This document shows, in pieces, positions 51,847-59,361 of a stretch of DNA of 64,000 nucleotides. How positions within the stretch are numbered: the first letter of the stretch is position 1; every line of letters begins with the position of its first letter. Under the pieces are notes generated by a model that saw only the letters and a program-made list of their open reading frames with translations, made no database searches and had not been told where the DNA came from. A program made the translations under genes and the position numbers. Source of the stretch: an uncultured Granulosicoccaceae bacterium (GTDB lineage: Bacteria > Pseudomonadota > Gammaproteobacteria > Granulosicoccales > Granulosicoccaceae); contig CALLMF010000018.1 of NCBI GenBank assembly GCA_938006335.1, forward strand, positions 1 through 64,000, read 5' to 3'.

Positions 51847-52782
51847 CTAGCTTGCCGCCAGTTGCGTGGCGTCTGCTTGGGCACGACCAGCAAAGCCATC
51901 CAGCCACCAGGGCCGGGGATTGTGCTTTTCCATGTCGAAGTAGAAGGTGCTGTACAGCACGCCGAAGTCGTGGGCGTGCTTGTGCCCGTGAAACAGACGA
52001 AAGCGGATGTCGGTGCGTGTCAGCGTGCTCGGGTGAGTCCACAGCGTCGGGGAGGTCAGCGGTCCTCCGGCCAGCAGCAGATGCATGACGTACTGGCTGC
52101 CGGTGGAGTAGCCGATGCAGCGTAATGCTTCGCCTTCGAAGTGCGTCAGCAGGGTTCGAGTCTTGTTGGTTTCCATAAGACAGCCGTAGCCGGTGATGGG
52201 CTGGGTGTCGTTGTTCAGGACATCCACCAGCGGGCGGTTGGGTAGGGTGACAATGCGTTTTGCCGATGGCGCGGCATGCGCGGCCATGCCAATCAGCTCC
52301 GGCAGGTCGATCAGCGGGTTGTCCGCTTCGAGTCGGTGCGGTTGGGAAGGCGTGACGACCGGACCCTTGAGGCCAGCTTGCTTCATCAGCAGAGCGAGTC
52401 CCAGCGTGACCGCGGGTGGGCGACCGTTGCGCTGCTCCACGACCGGGCTGACCTTGATCTGGCGGCGGTCCTCGATCAGCTGGAAGTTGTTGCGCATGCC
52501 AAAGGCGCCGAGGTAGCGGAGGCTTCTCGGCTGCAGCGCCGGCATCTCGGGCGGTAGAAACAGTGTGCGCCGATCATCCTTGGCGTGACAGGCAACGGAC
52601 GTCTTCACGGTCGCGGATTGCTCGCCGGCGGTCATCTGCACAACACGATGCAGTGCTTCAATCCAGCTCCTGGTGGGTGTGTCGTTCGACGTGGGCGCGT
52701 TCTTGCTTGGGGCCGCTGCCTCGGCACCCCGGTTGCGGTGCCTGTTTGCCGCCTGTTGCGATTTCTTTTTCTTTCTGGCCAT
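51847..52782 (-). CDS. Protein of unknown function with lysine-rich N terminus
   Basis: A 311-residue protein that I do not recognise. It starts MARKKKKSQQ and has a polar, probably disordered region to about residue 37. The body is mixed alpha/beta with PRSLRYLGAFG, RRQIKVSPVVEQRNGR, and an aromatic C-terminal region with GHKHAHDFGVLYSTFYFDMEKHNPRPWW. No signal peptide or membrane helix. It is read in the same direction as the YjgR-like gene, with 83 bases between them. The His-rich HGHKHAH segment could hold a metal. Confidence 0.7.
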   Translation of the reverse strand: MARKKKKSQQAANRHRNRGAEAAAPSKNAPTSNDTPTRSWIEALHRVVQMTAGEQSATVKTSVACHAKDDRRTLFLPPEMPALQPRSLRYLGAFGMRNNFQLIEDRRQIKVSPVVEQRNGRPPAVTLGLALLMKQAGLKGPVVTPSQPHRLEADNPLIDLPELIGMAAHAAPSAKRIVTLPNRPLVDVLNNDTQPITGYGCLMETNKTRTLLTHFEGEALRCIGYSTGSQYVMHLLLAGGPLTSPTLWTHPSTLTRTDIRFRLFHGHKHAHDFGVLYSTFYFDMEKHNPRPWWLDGFAGRAQADATQLAAS

Positions 52783-52949
52783 CGTCAGCTCGCGAGCTCG
52801 TCAACGTTGGTCCCGGCAGGCCGAGACTGTGACGCAGTTCAAAGCGAGATTCGGGCCATGACAGCTCCCGCGGCGAGCGCCGTGCCGTGATGGTCAAAGA
52901 CTTGTCGTGCAGTGCGTGTGGGCTGTCCCGTTGACCGGCCAGCGAGGTA

Positions 52950-53189
52950 TCAGCCCTGTTCTGCGACTTCTTGCGGCGTGTGCGCCTTGATGGACAGTGC
53001 GTGAATGGCGCCGGTCTTGATGTGCTCGTCGAGCGCGGCGTACACCAGCTTGTGTCGTTTGATGGTGGAGAGCCCTTCGAATTGCTCGCTGACCACGCGT
53101 GCTTCGAATTTGCTGCCGTCTCCTGTTACGTCGGCACTCGCGCCGTCGATTTCTTTTTCGACAAGATCGCTGAAGAAGTCCATGCGCAT
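52950..53189 (-). CDS. BolA/IbaG family protein
   Basis: A 79-residue protein with the class II KH-like BolA fold: SDLVEKEIDGASADVTGDGSKFEARV opening and the KRHKLVYAALDEHI helix, with the family His in IKRHK. BolA proteins pair with monothiol glutaredoxins to move iron-sulfur clusters and affect envelope genes. It lacks the cysteine usual at the loop, as IbaG-type members vary. Start is ATG 53189 or 53183. Upstream lie a terminator and a promoter (see 53266-53368). Confidence 0.88.
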   Translation of the reverse strand: MRMDFFSDLVEKEIDGASADVTGDGSKFEARVVSEQFEGLSTIKRHKLVYAALDEHIKTGAIHALSIKAHTPQEVAEQG

Positions 53190-53265
53190 GAGATGTCAGT
53201 TATTCGGCGTGAGGTTGCCCTGGAGTATATCCCTGCACTGATACCAGCACGGGGTATGCCCTTTT

Positions 53266-53290
53266 AAAAAAAGGGCCCGCAAGCGGGCCC
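53266..53290 (-). terminator. Strong intrinsic terminator
   Basis: Perfect 8-bp GC stem, GGGCCCGC (53273-53280) with GCGGGCCC (53283-53290), two-base loop between them as written, followed on the minus strand by seven T residues (53272-53266). It lies between the lipoprotein gene and bolA, and about 45 bases after a predicted promoter start. Confidence 0.9.
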
Positions 53291-53337
53291 GATTAGGGGG
53301 TGAGAACGTGACAACAAAGCGAGGTATCACGCCACCC
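53266..53337 (-). ncRNA. Candidate small RNA or bolA leader, about 70 nt
   Basis: A transcript starting about 53337 from the promoter at 53341-53368 and ending in the terminator at 53266 would be about 70 nt. Its 5' half folds: 53337-53333 (GGGTG) pairs with 53302-53298 (CACCC), and 53331-53327 (CGTGA) pairs with 53311-53307 (TCACG), around a 15-nt loop. The 3' half is the terminator hairpin. There is no reading frame of note. It could act as a trans-acting RNA, or read-through could supply bolA mRNA (start 77 bases later). Confidence 0.5.
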
Positions 53338-53340
53338 TTT

Positions 53341-53368
53341 AAGGTAGAAGCTCGATCCGACAAGTCAA
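53341..53368 (-). promoter_or_regulatory. Sigma70-type promoter
   Basis: On the minus strand: -35 TTGACT (53368-53363), 16-bp spacer, -10 TACCTT (53346-53341), then AAAGGGTG. The same AAAGGGTG follows the -10 of the promoter at 56829-56857. It fires toward the terminator at 53266-53290 and bolA. Confidence 0.6.
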
Positions 53369-53416
53369 ACAGCGGGTGACGAGAGTGACCCGCGCCGCTC
53401 ACGCTCGATCAGGATG

Positions 53417-53767
53417 CTAGTCGGGATTTTCGTAGAAGATATAGGAGGTGGAGTAGTCGCTGAACTCGAAGTAGACCTTCTTTTCACCGTCGTCGACGGT
53501 GCCGTTCATGTTGGCGTCGAGCACGCCGTAGCCGAAGCGGTAGGGACGGTCCGCGCCATTGCCAGTGCCGGCAGCGGTCGTGAGTTTGTCGATGCTCATG
53601 AACCGCCGGACCAGCTTGTCGCCGGCATAGATCTCGATGATTCCGTCGGTACCCGTCCAGTTCTGGATCGAGCGACCGATGTTGTTCTGCGATTCCTGGG
53701 TGCAGGCGGCAAGCAGAAGGCTCGCGGCAATGAGCGCAGCGGGGCGAACGTTAATTCCGGCGGCCAT
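53417..53767 (-). CDS. Small lipoprotein with EF-hand-like calcium loop
   Basis: A 116-residue predicted lipoprotein (lipobox LLAAC, Cys22) from ATG 53767, which has AAGGAAA just upstream. The mature region contains TGTDGIIEIYAGDKLVRRF and, at 84-95, DANMNGTVDDGE, which fits the 12-residue EF-hand loop at positions 1, 3, 5, 6, 7, 8, 9 and 12. The C terminus is aromatic and acidic. The function is unknown; calcium binding is an inference from the loop alone. Confidence 0.75.
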   Translation of the reverse strand: MAAGINVRPAALIAASLLLAACTQESQNNIGRSIQNWTGTDGIIEIYAGDKLVRRFMSIDKLTTAAGTGNGADRPYRFGYGVLDANMNGTVDDGEKKVYFEFSDYSTSYIFYENPD

Positions 53768-53889
53768 GGTGTTTCCTTCAAAATGGCTGAATGGTGTTGG
53801 GAAGCGTACACCGTGAGCCGGAGCCGTGGCTGAAACAGGGTGTGACGAGTAGACTCCACGGAGCTCGCTTCCTTGAATCTGGTAACACC

Positions 53890-54138
53890 ATGAGTCGCTC
53901 GGATACACCCTCGGAATCACGCCCCTGGGGCATCGCGGTACGCATGCCCGCTGGCGACCCGATGTCGGCGCCTCACCTGCTCGGTGAGGATTGGTCAGGC
54001 AACCGGTGGTACGCCTCCGAGGCAGAGCGGGACTCGGCAATGGCCGACATGCGCGCTCATCCGCCGTGGTACCGGCGAGGGGATTCGCCGTCGGTTCAGC
54101 TCGAAAAGATCAACCCGGACAGCCACCCGGGCCGCTGA
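53890..54138 (+). CDS. Small conserved protein of unknown function
   Basis: An 82-residue, highly polar protein from ATG 53890 with WGIAVRMPAGDPM, HLLGEDWSGNRWYASEAERD and PPWYRRGDSPSVQLEKI. The aromatic and charged pattern looks like a short cytoplasmic protein; I recall similar small proteins in gammaproteobacteria but cannot name a family. It is transcribed between two minus-strand genes and ends ten bases before the convergent LysM lipoprotein gene. Confidence 0.6.
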   Translation: MSRSDTPSESRPWGIAVRMPAGDPMSAPHLLGEDWSGNRWYASEAERDSAMADMRAHPPWYRRGDSPSVQLEKINPDSHPGR

Positions 54139-54148
54139 ATCCCGGCCG

Positions 54149-54919
54149 TCAGCTGTTCTGCTGGTCAGCGTTGGCCAATCGCGCGTTGTTGCTGACCGCA
54201 TCGGCGTCACCGGCGCGCAGGTAGCCCGCTCCTTCGCCCGTGATGACCTTGAACCAGCCGTTGTATTCGCGCTCCAGCTCAAGGACGGTACCGGGAGCCA
54301 GTCGCATGAGCACACGTGAGGCCGCGTCCGGTGCGGTGTATACCCCCTTGGGGTAGTAGCTGCCGACAACCTTGACCAGGCGCTTGCGGCTTTTGCCTCC
54401 CGAGACACCCGCATCCATCGGTGACAGATCGAAGTGGCGGTTGGTGACGACCGGCGTCAGTACCACCTTGGCCGGCGCCGCGACGGGTAGCTGTCGCACG
54501 CGCGACGTGGGTTCACCACGGCTCGCTGATTGCGCGGTCGCGACACTATCGATGTCGATCGCGGGTTCAGCTGCAATTGCGACGTCATGCGTGACCAACA
54601 AGTCACCCGGAATTTCGAGCAACGCGCCCACGGCGAGATATTTCGGGCTGCTGATGCCGTTGTGTTCGGCGATCGCCCGCCAGTTGCCGCGACTGCCCGT
54701 CATGGTCTCGGCGATCTTGGCCAGCTGGTCGCCACGTCTGACGGTGTAGTAGACGGTGGAAGGGACCAGCGGAGCTGCTTCTCCTTGTGGCGCGGGTGCC
54801 TGGAGTGGGCCCGACGTGCTCGCGCAGCCGGTGGCGAGTAGCGCGATCGCCAATGTGATGCCCGAAACGCTGTCGCGCCTTGCTGCAGCTACCCATGAAT
54901 CGTTACGTGATGTGATCAT
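54149..54919 (-). CDS. LysM and SH3-like lipoprotein
   Basis: A 256-residue predicted lipoprotein (lipobox with Cys32). A LysM peptidoglycan-binding domain is at about 58-103 (YYTVRRGDQLAKIAETMTGSRGNW ... EIPG as separate blocks). A polar linker follows, then an SH3-like domain at about 182-240 (YYPKGVYTAPDAAS, LMRLAPGTVLE, WFKVITGEGAGYL). It has the same plan as the 522-residue protein just upstream, with one LysM rather than two. Likely a cell-wall-binding envelope protein. Confidence 0.85.
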   Translation of the reverse strand: MITSRNDSWVAAARRDSVSGITLAIALLATGCASTSGPLQAPAPQGEAAPLVPSTVYYTVRRGDQLAKIAETMTGSRGNWRAIAEHNGISSPKYLAVGALLEIPGDLLVTHDVAIAAEPAIDIDSVATAQSASRGEPTSRVRQLPVAAPAKVVLTPVVTNRHFDLSPMDAGVSGGKSRKRLVKVVGSYYPKGVYTAPDAASRVLMRLAPGTVLELEREYNGWFKVITGEGAGYLRAGDADAVSNNARLANADQQNS

Positions 54920-55076
54920 CCCGGTTCCCCGATTGCCTGACTGCCGCGTCTATTGAGGTGCGCGGCTTGAGGCGAATCCTAGAAACTGTGGCAGATGCAA
55001 TCCGTGATCTGGCCGTCGTTTTTACCGCGCTTGGCGGTACCAGGGCGCGTTTTGCAGAAAAGCGTGATCGACAGCC

Positions 55077-55107
55077 AAAAAAAAACCCGACACCTTGCGG
55101 TGCCGGG
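55077..55107 (-). terminator. Intrinsic terminator after the two-LysM gene
   Basis: Nine-pair stem with one G-U, from CCCGACACC (55086-55094) and GGTGCCGGG (55099-55107), TTGC loop on the plus strand, followed on the minus strand by nine T residues (55085-55077). It ends the gene at 55176-56744. Confidence 0.92.
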
Positions 55108-55175
55108 TCATGTCGAGGGCGGTGAGGCCGCTCGCAGGGAACAGGCCGTATTGACCTGTCCCTGAGCTGGAGGGC

Positions 55176-56744
55176 TTACTTGATGTCGCGGTTGTGTACG
55201 TAGCCGGTGCCGCGCTCGGTCTCTACCTGGTACCAGGCACCGTCCACGCTGGAGACGGTGAGGGTCGTGCCGGGGGATACGCGCATCAGCAGGCTGGAGG
55301 AGAAGTCGGCGTCGTTGTAGATCGCCTTCGGATAGTAGGTTCCACGGATCTTGATTTCGCCGAGGTCTGCGGTGATTTCGGCGCTATCCAGGTCGAGCTC
55401 CGTGTCGCTGCGAAAGGCCGCCTCGACGATGGTGATGTCCTGGCCCTGAGTTTCGTCGAGAATGCTCTTGGAGGTGTCGAGGCCGTTGGTGCCTGCGAGT
55501 ACTGCGGCGCCTGCGTCAACCGCTTCGTTGGTGTCGAGCTCGGCGACCGCGACGTCGTCTACTGCGCCGCTCGGCTCGGTGACGGTGACCGCTGCGGGGG
55601 CCTCCGCGATCACGGTGTCGCCGGACAGTTCCGGGCGAACCAGCAGCTCGGGAACCATGACTTTCTGGCCCGGGCGTACTGACCGATACGCGGCCTCGTC
55701 CATTCCGTTGTGCGCTGCGATGGCTTGCCAGTAGGTCGCGTCGCCGGTGGTGCGCTTGGCGAAATCCCACAGTGTCTCGCCCTCTTCGATGACAAAGCCG
55801 CGATCGTCTTCGACGCTGGTAGCGGGTGACTCGGCAACCGGGGAGGCGGCGGCTACCACGATGACGGACTCTTGAGCGGGCGCTTCTTCAGTCGCGACAG
55901 TGGCGATCTCATCGTCGCCGGTCGGGATGCTCAGACGCTCACCCGCGTCGGCCAGCATGGGCTCTTGCTCTGCCTCTGGCGTGGGGCCTGCGGCGAGCTC
56001 GGGCTTGACCATGTCAGCTGGAATCACGAGTTCCTGACCGGGGTACACGGAGGCATTGGGCGCGAGGTCGTTGATATCCGCGAGCACGTGCCAGTTGGTC
56101 GCGTCACCGGTGGTCGCCTTGGCGATGTCCCAGAGAGTTTCGCTGTCGCCGACCTTGTGCATGTAGTCGTCCAGCACCACGGTCTCGAGAATCGCCTCGT
56201 CAGATCCCTCGGCCACCGTTGCTGTCGCAACGACCGTCGTGTCTGCGCCAAGAAGCGCTTCGTCCTGGTCGCTGAAGATATCCATCGGGTCGGCATCGGT
56301 TACCAGTCGCTCGGCGGTGACCCTGTTGTCCGTGCTTGCACCCGCTTCCTCGAAAGGCGTGGCGCCGAGTGCAATGGCGCGGTCAACGCGTGCGGCAGCG
56401 ATATCGATGGTGTCTGCCGTGGCCGCTTCATCAGACGCGCCCGGTGTGAAGACTTCCGGCTCCATCAGGGCGATGTCCAGATCGTCCATGTCATCGCGCA
56501 GGGGGGCATCAAACTGGCCGCCTGTGCCACCTTCATCGTGAAAACCGAGCAGGTAGGTCGTCTTGTGCCAGGCGCGTGCACTGGCGTCGGCGGTAGCCGC
56601 ACCTGCGCGCATCAGCGTATCGCCAATACCGCCGCTGTCACGGTTGGGGGATGTGCTGGCGCAGCCAGTCAGGGACACGATGGCGACCGCCAGTGCGGTC
56701 TTCTTGAAGATAGAGGGGAGTCTCGGAGACATGGGCAATTTCAC
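55176..56744 (-). CDS. Lipoprotein with two LysM domains and an SH3-like domain
   Basis: A 522-residue predicted lipoprotein (lipobox LTGC, Cys28). An acidic Ala/Asp/Thr-rich region runs to about 190, LysM1 is about 194-243 and LysM2 about 317-366. Both LysM copies contain ETLWD(I/F)AK-TTGDA--W and a (V)PGQ/RPGQ turn. The SH3-like domain is at about 465-520 (YYPKAIYNDADFSSSLLMRVSP as separate parts). It likely binds peptidoglycan from the membrane. It has its own promoter (56829-56857) and terminator. Confidence 0.88.
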   Translation of the reverse strand: MKLPMSPRLPSIFKKTALAVAIVSLTGCASTSPNRDSGGIGDTLMRAGAATADASARAWHKTTYLLGFHDEGGTGGQFDAPLRDDMDDLDIALMEPEVFTPGASDEAATADTIDIAAARVDRAIALGATPFEEAGASTDNRVTAERLVTDADPMDIFSDQDEALLGADTTVVATATVAEGSDEAILETVVLDDYMHKVGDSETLWDIAKATTGDATNWHVLADINDLAPNASVYPGQELVIPADMVKPELAAGPTPEAEQEPMLADAGERLSIPTGDDEIATVATEEAPAQESVIVVAAASPVAESPATSVEDDRGFVIEEGETLWDFAKRTTGDATYWQAIAAHNGMDEAAYRSVRPGQKVMVPELLVRPELSGDTVIAEAPAAVTVTEPSGAVDDVAVAELDTNEAVDAGAAVLAGTNGLDTSKSILDETQGQDITIVEAAFRSDTELDLDSAEITADLGEIKIRGTYYPKAIYNDADFSSSLLMRVSPGTTLTVSSVDGAWYQVETERGTGYVHNRDIK

Positions 56745-56828
56745 CTTGGCGCACTAGGACGAGAGCGAGTGTTCGTCGGCCCTGCACATGAAACTGCGCG
56801 TCAGTGAGTCGGCGAACGTGACACCCTT

Positions 56829-56857
56829 TAGATAGTCGGCCGAAGCCGACCCGTCAA
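56829..56857 (-). promoter_or_regulatory. Sigma70-type promoter with palindromic spacer, upstream of LysM gene
   Basis: Minus strand: -35 TTGACG (56857-56852), exact 17-bp spacer, -10 TATCTA (56834-56829), then AAGGGTG. The spacer holds GTCGGC-TTCG-GCCGAC (56850-56835), a perfect 6-bp dyad that could be an operator. Leader to the ATG is about 80 bases. Confidence 0.7.
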
Positions 56858-56875
56858 ACCGCAGATGAGTTGTAT

Positions 56876-56896
56876 TTGACGCAAACGTCGCGTCAA
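56876..56896 (-). terminator. Hairpin at the glnS stop
   Basis: TTGACGC (56876-56882) and GCGTCAA (56890-56896) form a 7-bp stem that includes the glnS stop codon. On the minus strand it is followed by AAATAC rather than a T run, so termination would be weak; on the plus strand it is followed by CTTTTT, but no plus-strand gene reads into it. Confidence 0.35.
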
Positions 56897-58566
56897 CTTT
56901 TTGCCCAGGTGTCCCGTAGGGTGATCACCCGATTGAACACCACCTGGCCCGTGGCGCTCGTGCCCGAGTCCGGAACAAAGTAGCCGAGGCGTTCGAATTG
57001 CACAGGCGTGTTCCCGGTTGCGAGGGACGCTTCCAGTTTGGCGTTTGGCATGACCACAAGTGATTGCGGGTTCAGCACGTCGTCCAGGTCATCTTCCGGC
57101 GACGGGTTGGGGGTCTTGTACAAGCGGTCATACAGTCGAACCTCGGCGTTCATGGCATGGCGTGCCGACACCCAGTGGATAACGCCCTTGACCTTGCGCC
57201 CTTCAGGCTTCTTGCCCAAGGTATTCGCATCGTGTGTGCAGTGCAGTTCGATGACCTTGCCGTCGGCGTCCTTCACCAGCGACTCGCACTTCACGACATA
57301 GCTACCACGCAGTCGCACCTCGCCACCTTCGACCAGGCGCTGCCACTTGGGTGGGGGTACCTCGGCGAAGTCATCGCGTTCGACCCAGAGCTCGCGAGTA
57401 AAGGGGACCTGCCGGGTGCCCTGGGACTCGTCTTGCGGGTGGTTCTGAAAGGTCAGTGGCTCTTCGTGGTCCTCGGGCAGATCAGTGATTATCAGTTTGA
57501 TCGGATCGAGCACGGCCAGCCGGCGCGGCGCCGCAACGTTCAGCTCATCACGAATGCAGGTCTCGAGCAGCGCCATGTCTGTCCAGGCGGCGTTCTTGGT
57601 CACGCCGATGAGATCGCAAAAGCGGCGAATGGCGGCTGGCGGGAAGCCGCGACGTCGAAGCCCTGCAAGGGTCGGCATGCGCGGATCGTCCCACCCATCG
57701 ACATGGCCTTCCTGCACCAGTCGAAGCAGGTAGCGCTTGGACAGCAGCGTGTATTCCAGCAACAGCGGCCCGAATTCGATCTGCTGCGGGTGAACCGGTG
57801 TGTTCAGCGTATCGAGAATCCAGTCGTAGAGCGGACGGTGATCTTCAAACTCGAGCGTACATAGTGAGTGCGTAATGCCCTCGATCGCATCCGACAGGCA
57901 GTGCGTGTAGTCGTACATCGGGTAGATCGACCAGGTGTCGCCGGTGCGGATATGGTTCACCTTGCGGATGCGGTACACCACCGGATCGCGCAGGTTGATG
58001 TTGCCTGAGGCCATGTCGATCCTGGCGCGCAGCACGTGTTCACCATCGTTGAACTCACCCGCCTTCATCCGTTCGAACAGATCAAGATTCTCCTCGACAC
58101 TGCGCTCCCGGTAGGGGCTGGGCGTACCCGGTGCTTTCAGCGTGCCGCGCATTTCGCGGATTTCATCGGCGCTGCAGGAGTCGACGTAGGCGTTACCGCT
58201 CTTGATCAACTCGCAGGCGTAGGCGTACAGCTGATCGAAATAATCGGAGGCATGGCGCAGCTGCGCCCACTCGAATCCGAGCCAGCTGACGTCCTTCTTG
58301 ATCGCGTCGATGAACTCGGCGTCTTCCTTGACGGGGTTGGTGTCGTCAAAGCGCAGGTTGCAGTGACCCTTGTAGTCCCGAGCAACCCCGAAGTTCAGGC
58401 AGATCGATTTTGCATGCCCGATGTGCAGGTATCCGTTTGGCTCTGGTGGGAAGCGCGTGTACACCTGTCCCTCGTTCTTGCCTTCGGCAAGGTCCGCATC
58501 GATGCGGTGTCGAATGAAATTGACCGGCCCGGTGGGGCCATCGTCAGAGGTGTCTTCTGCGGACAT
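56893..58566 (-). CDS. glnS: Glutaminyl-tRNA synthetase
   Basis: A 557-residue class I synthetase that charges tRNA-Gln. It has the [17 protein letters not shown] block (HIGH motif), RFDDTNP, and the KMSKS-like LLSKRYL, followed by the [10 protein letters not shown] and [11 protein letters not shown] segments specific to GlnRS. ATG 58566 gives the normal length; the longer reading adds 84 residues translated through the neighbouring intergenic region and gene. No N-terminal YqeY-type extension. Confidence 0.97.
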   Translation of the reverse strand: MSAEDTSDDGPTGPVNFIRHRIDADLAEGKNEGQVYTRFPPEPNGYLHIGHAKSICLNFGVARDYKGHCNLRFDDTNPVKEDAEFIDAIKKDVSWLGFEWAQLRHASDYFDQLYAYACELIKSGNAYVDSCSADEIREMRGTLKAPGTPSPYRERSVEENLDLFERMKAGEFNDGEHVLRARIDMASGNINLRDPVVYRIRKVNHIRTGDTWSIYPMYDYTHCLSDAIEGITHSLCTLEFEDHRPLYDWILDTLNTPVHPQQIEFGPLLLEYTLLSKRYLLRLVQEGHVDGWDDPRMPTLAGLRRRGFPPAAIRRFCDLIGVTKNAAWTDMALLETCIRDELNVAAPRRLAVLDPIKLIITDLPEDHEEPLTFQNHPQDESQGTRQVPFTRELWVERDDFAEVPPPKWQRLVEGGEVRLRGSYVVKCESLVKDADGKVIELHCTHDANTLGKKPEGRKVKGVIHWVSARHAMNAEVRLYDRLYKTPNPSPEDDLDDVLNPQSLVVMPNAKLEASLATGNTPVQFERLGYFVPDSGTSATGQVVFNRVITLRDTWAKS

Positions 58567-58636
58567 GTAAGCGGGGTAGGGGCAAGCGGGTACGGCCAAT
58601 GCCGTGGTCACCCGCGAGTATACGGACGCCGTTGCC

Positions 58637-59236
58637 TCAACGCAGCGCGGCGATGCGTTTGATGTAGCGCTCGGTTTCCGGAAACGGAGGTACACCGCCG
58701 TACTTGTCGACGTTACCGGGCCCCGCGTTATAGGCCGCCAGAGCCAGCGTCTCGGAGCCGAATCGCTTGAGCATGTGTGACAGGTAGCGTGCGCCGCCGT
58801 CGAGGTTGCTCTCGGCATCGAAGCTGTTGCTGACGCCGAGCGATCGGGCCGTCGCGGGCATCAGCTGGGTCAGCCCTTCGGCACCTGCGCTCGAGCGGGC
58901 ACGGCTGTCAAAGCAGGACTCGACCCGCACCAGGGCAAGCAGCAGGTCTGTCTCCAGACCGTGCTTGCTGGCGGCGGCAGCAATACGAGGTCGCCATGTC
59001 CTGGCACGTTGATTCAGCGCGGCGGGGGTCAGTCCGGCGCAGGAGGCCGTGGCCGTCGGGCGCCCGAAATCGGTGCGGTAGGACGTGCGCTGTATGCCAT
59101 CGCCTGCCGGAACATCGCTGAACACAGCGCGCCCGTTGCTATCGCGGTGTTGGAACACGGTACTGGCGGCCACCTGCCACTGGAGCAGCAGCAACGCGAC
59201 ACCGAGTGTCAGCCTGACTGTCGAATCCTTGCGCAC
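58637..59236 (-). CDS. Lytic transglycosylase (SLT) with DUF4124 N-terminal domain
   Basis: A 199-residue exported protein. A signal peptide of about 24 residues is followed by a DUF4124-like stretch ([19 protein letters not shown]). The SLT domain then has catalytic Glu106 in [10 protein letters not shown], and the [14 protein letters not shown] and [13 protein letters not shown] blocks. It cleaves peptidoglycan glycan strands by forming anhydro-muropeptides. Confidence 0.93.
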   Translation of the reverse strand: MRKDSTVRLTLGVALLLLQWQVAASTVFQHRDSNGRAVFSDVPAGDGIQRTSYRTDFGRPTATASCAGLTPAALNQRARTWRPRIAAAASKHGLETDLLLALVRVESCFDSRARSSAGAEGLTQLMPATARSLGVSNSFDAESNLDGGARYLSHMLKRFGSETLALAAYNAGPGNVDKYGGVPPFPETERYIKRIAALR

Positions 59237-59361
59237 GGAATCTCTAGCGGCACATCGCCATGACTGTGATGCCTTGCGCCTCGTTGCAGTGAAGCAGTCG
59301 AGGTTTTTCCAACGGGGTTACCATCGCGCCCCTGTCGATTGACCTAAGCGCGGATGCGTTC

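Noticed and set aside
55872..56807. 311-codon plus-strand open frame
   Set aside because: Antisense to the two-LysM gene, which has a lipobox, LysM motifs, promoter and terminator.
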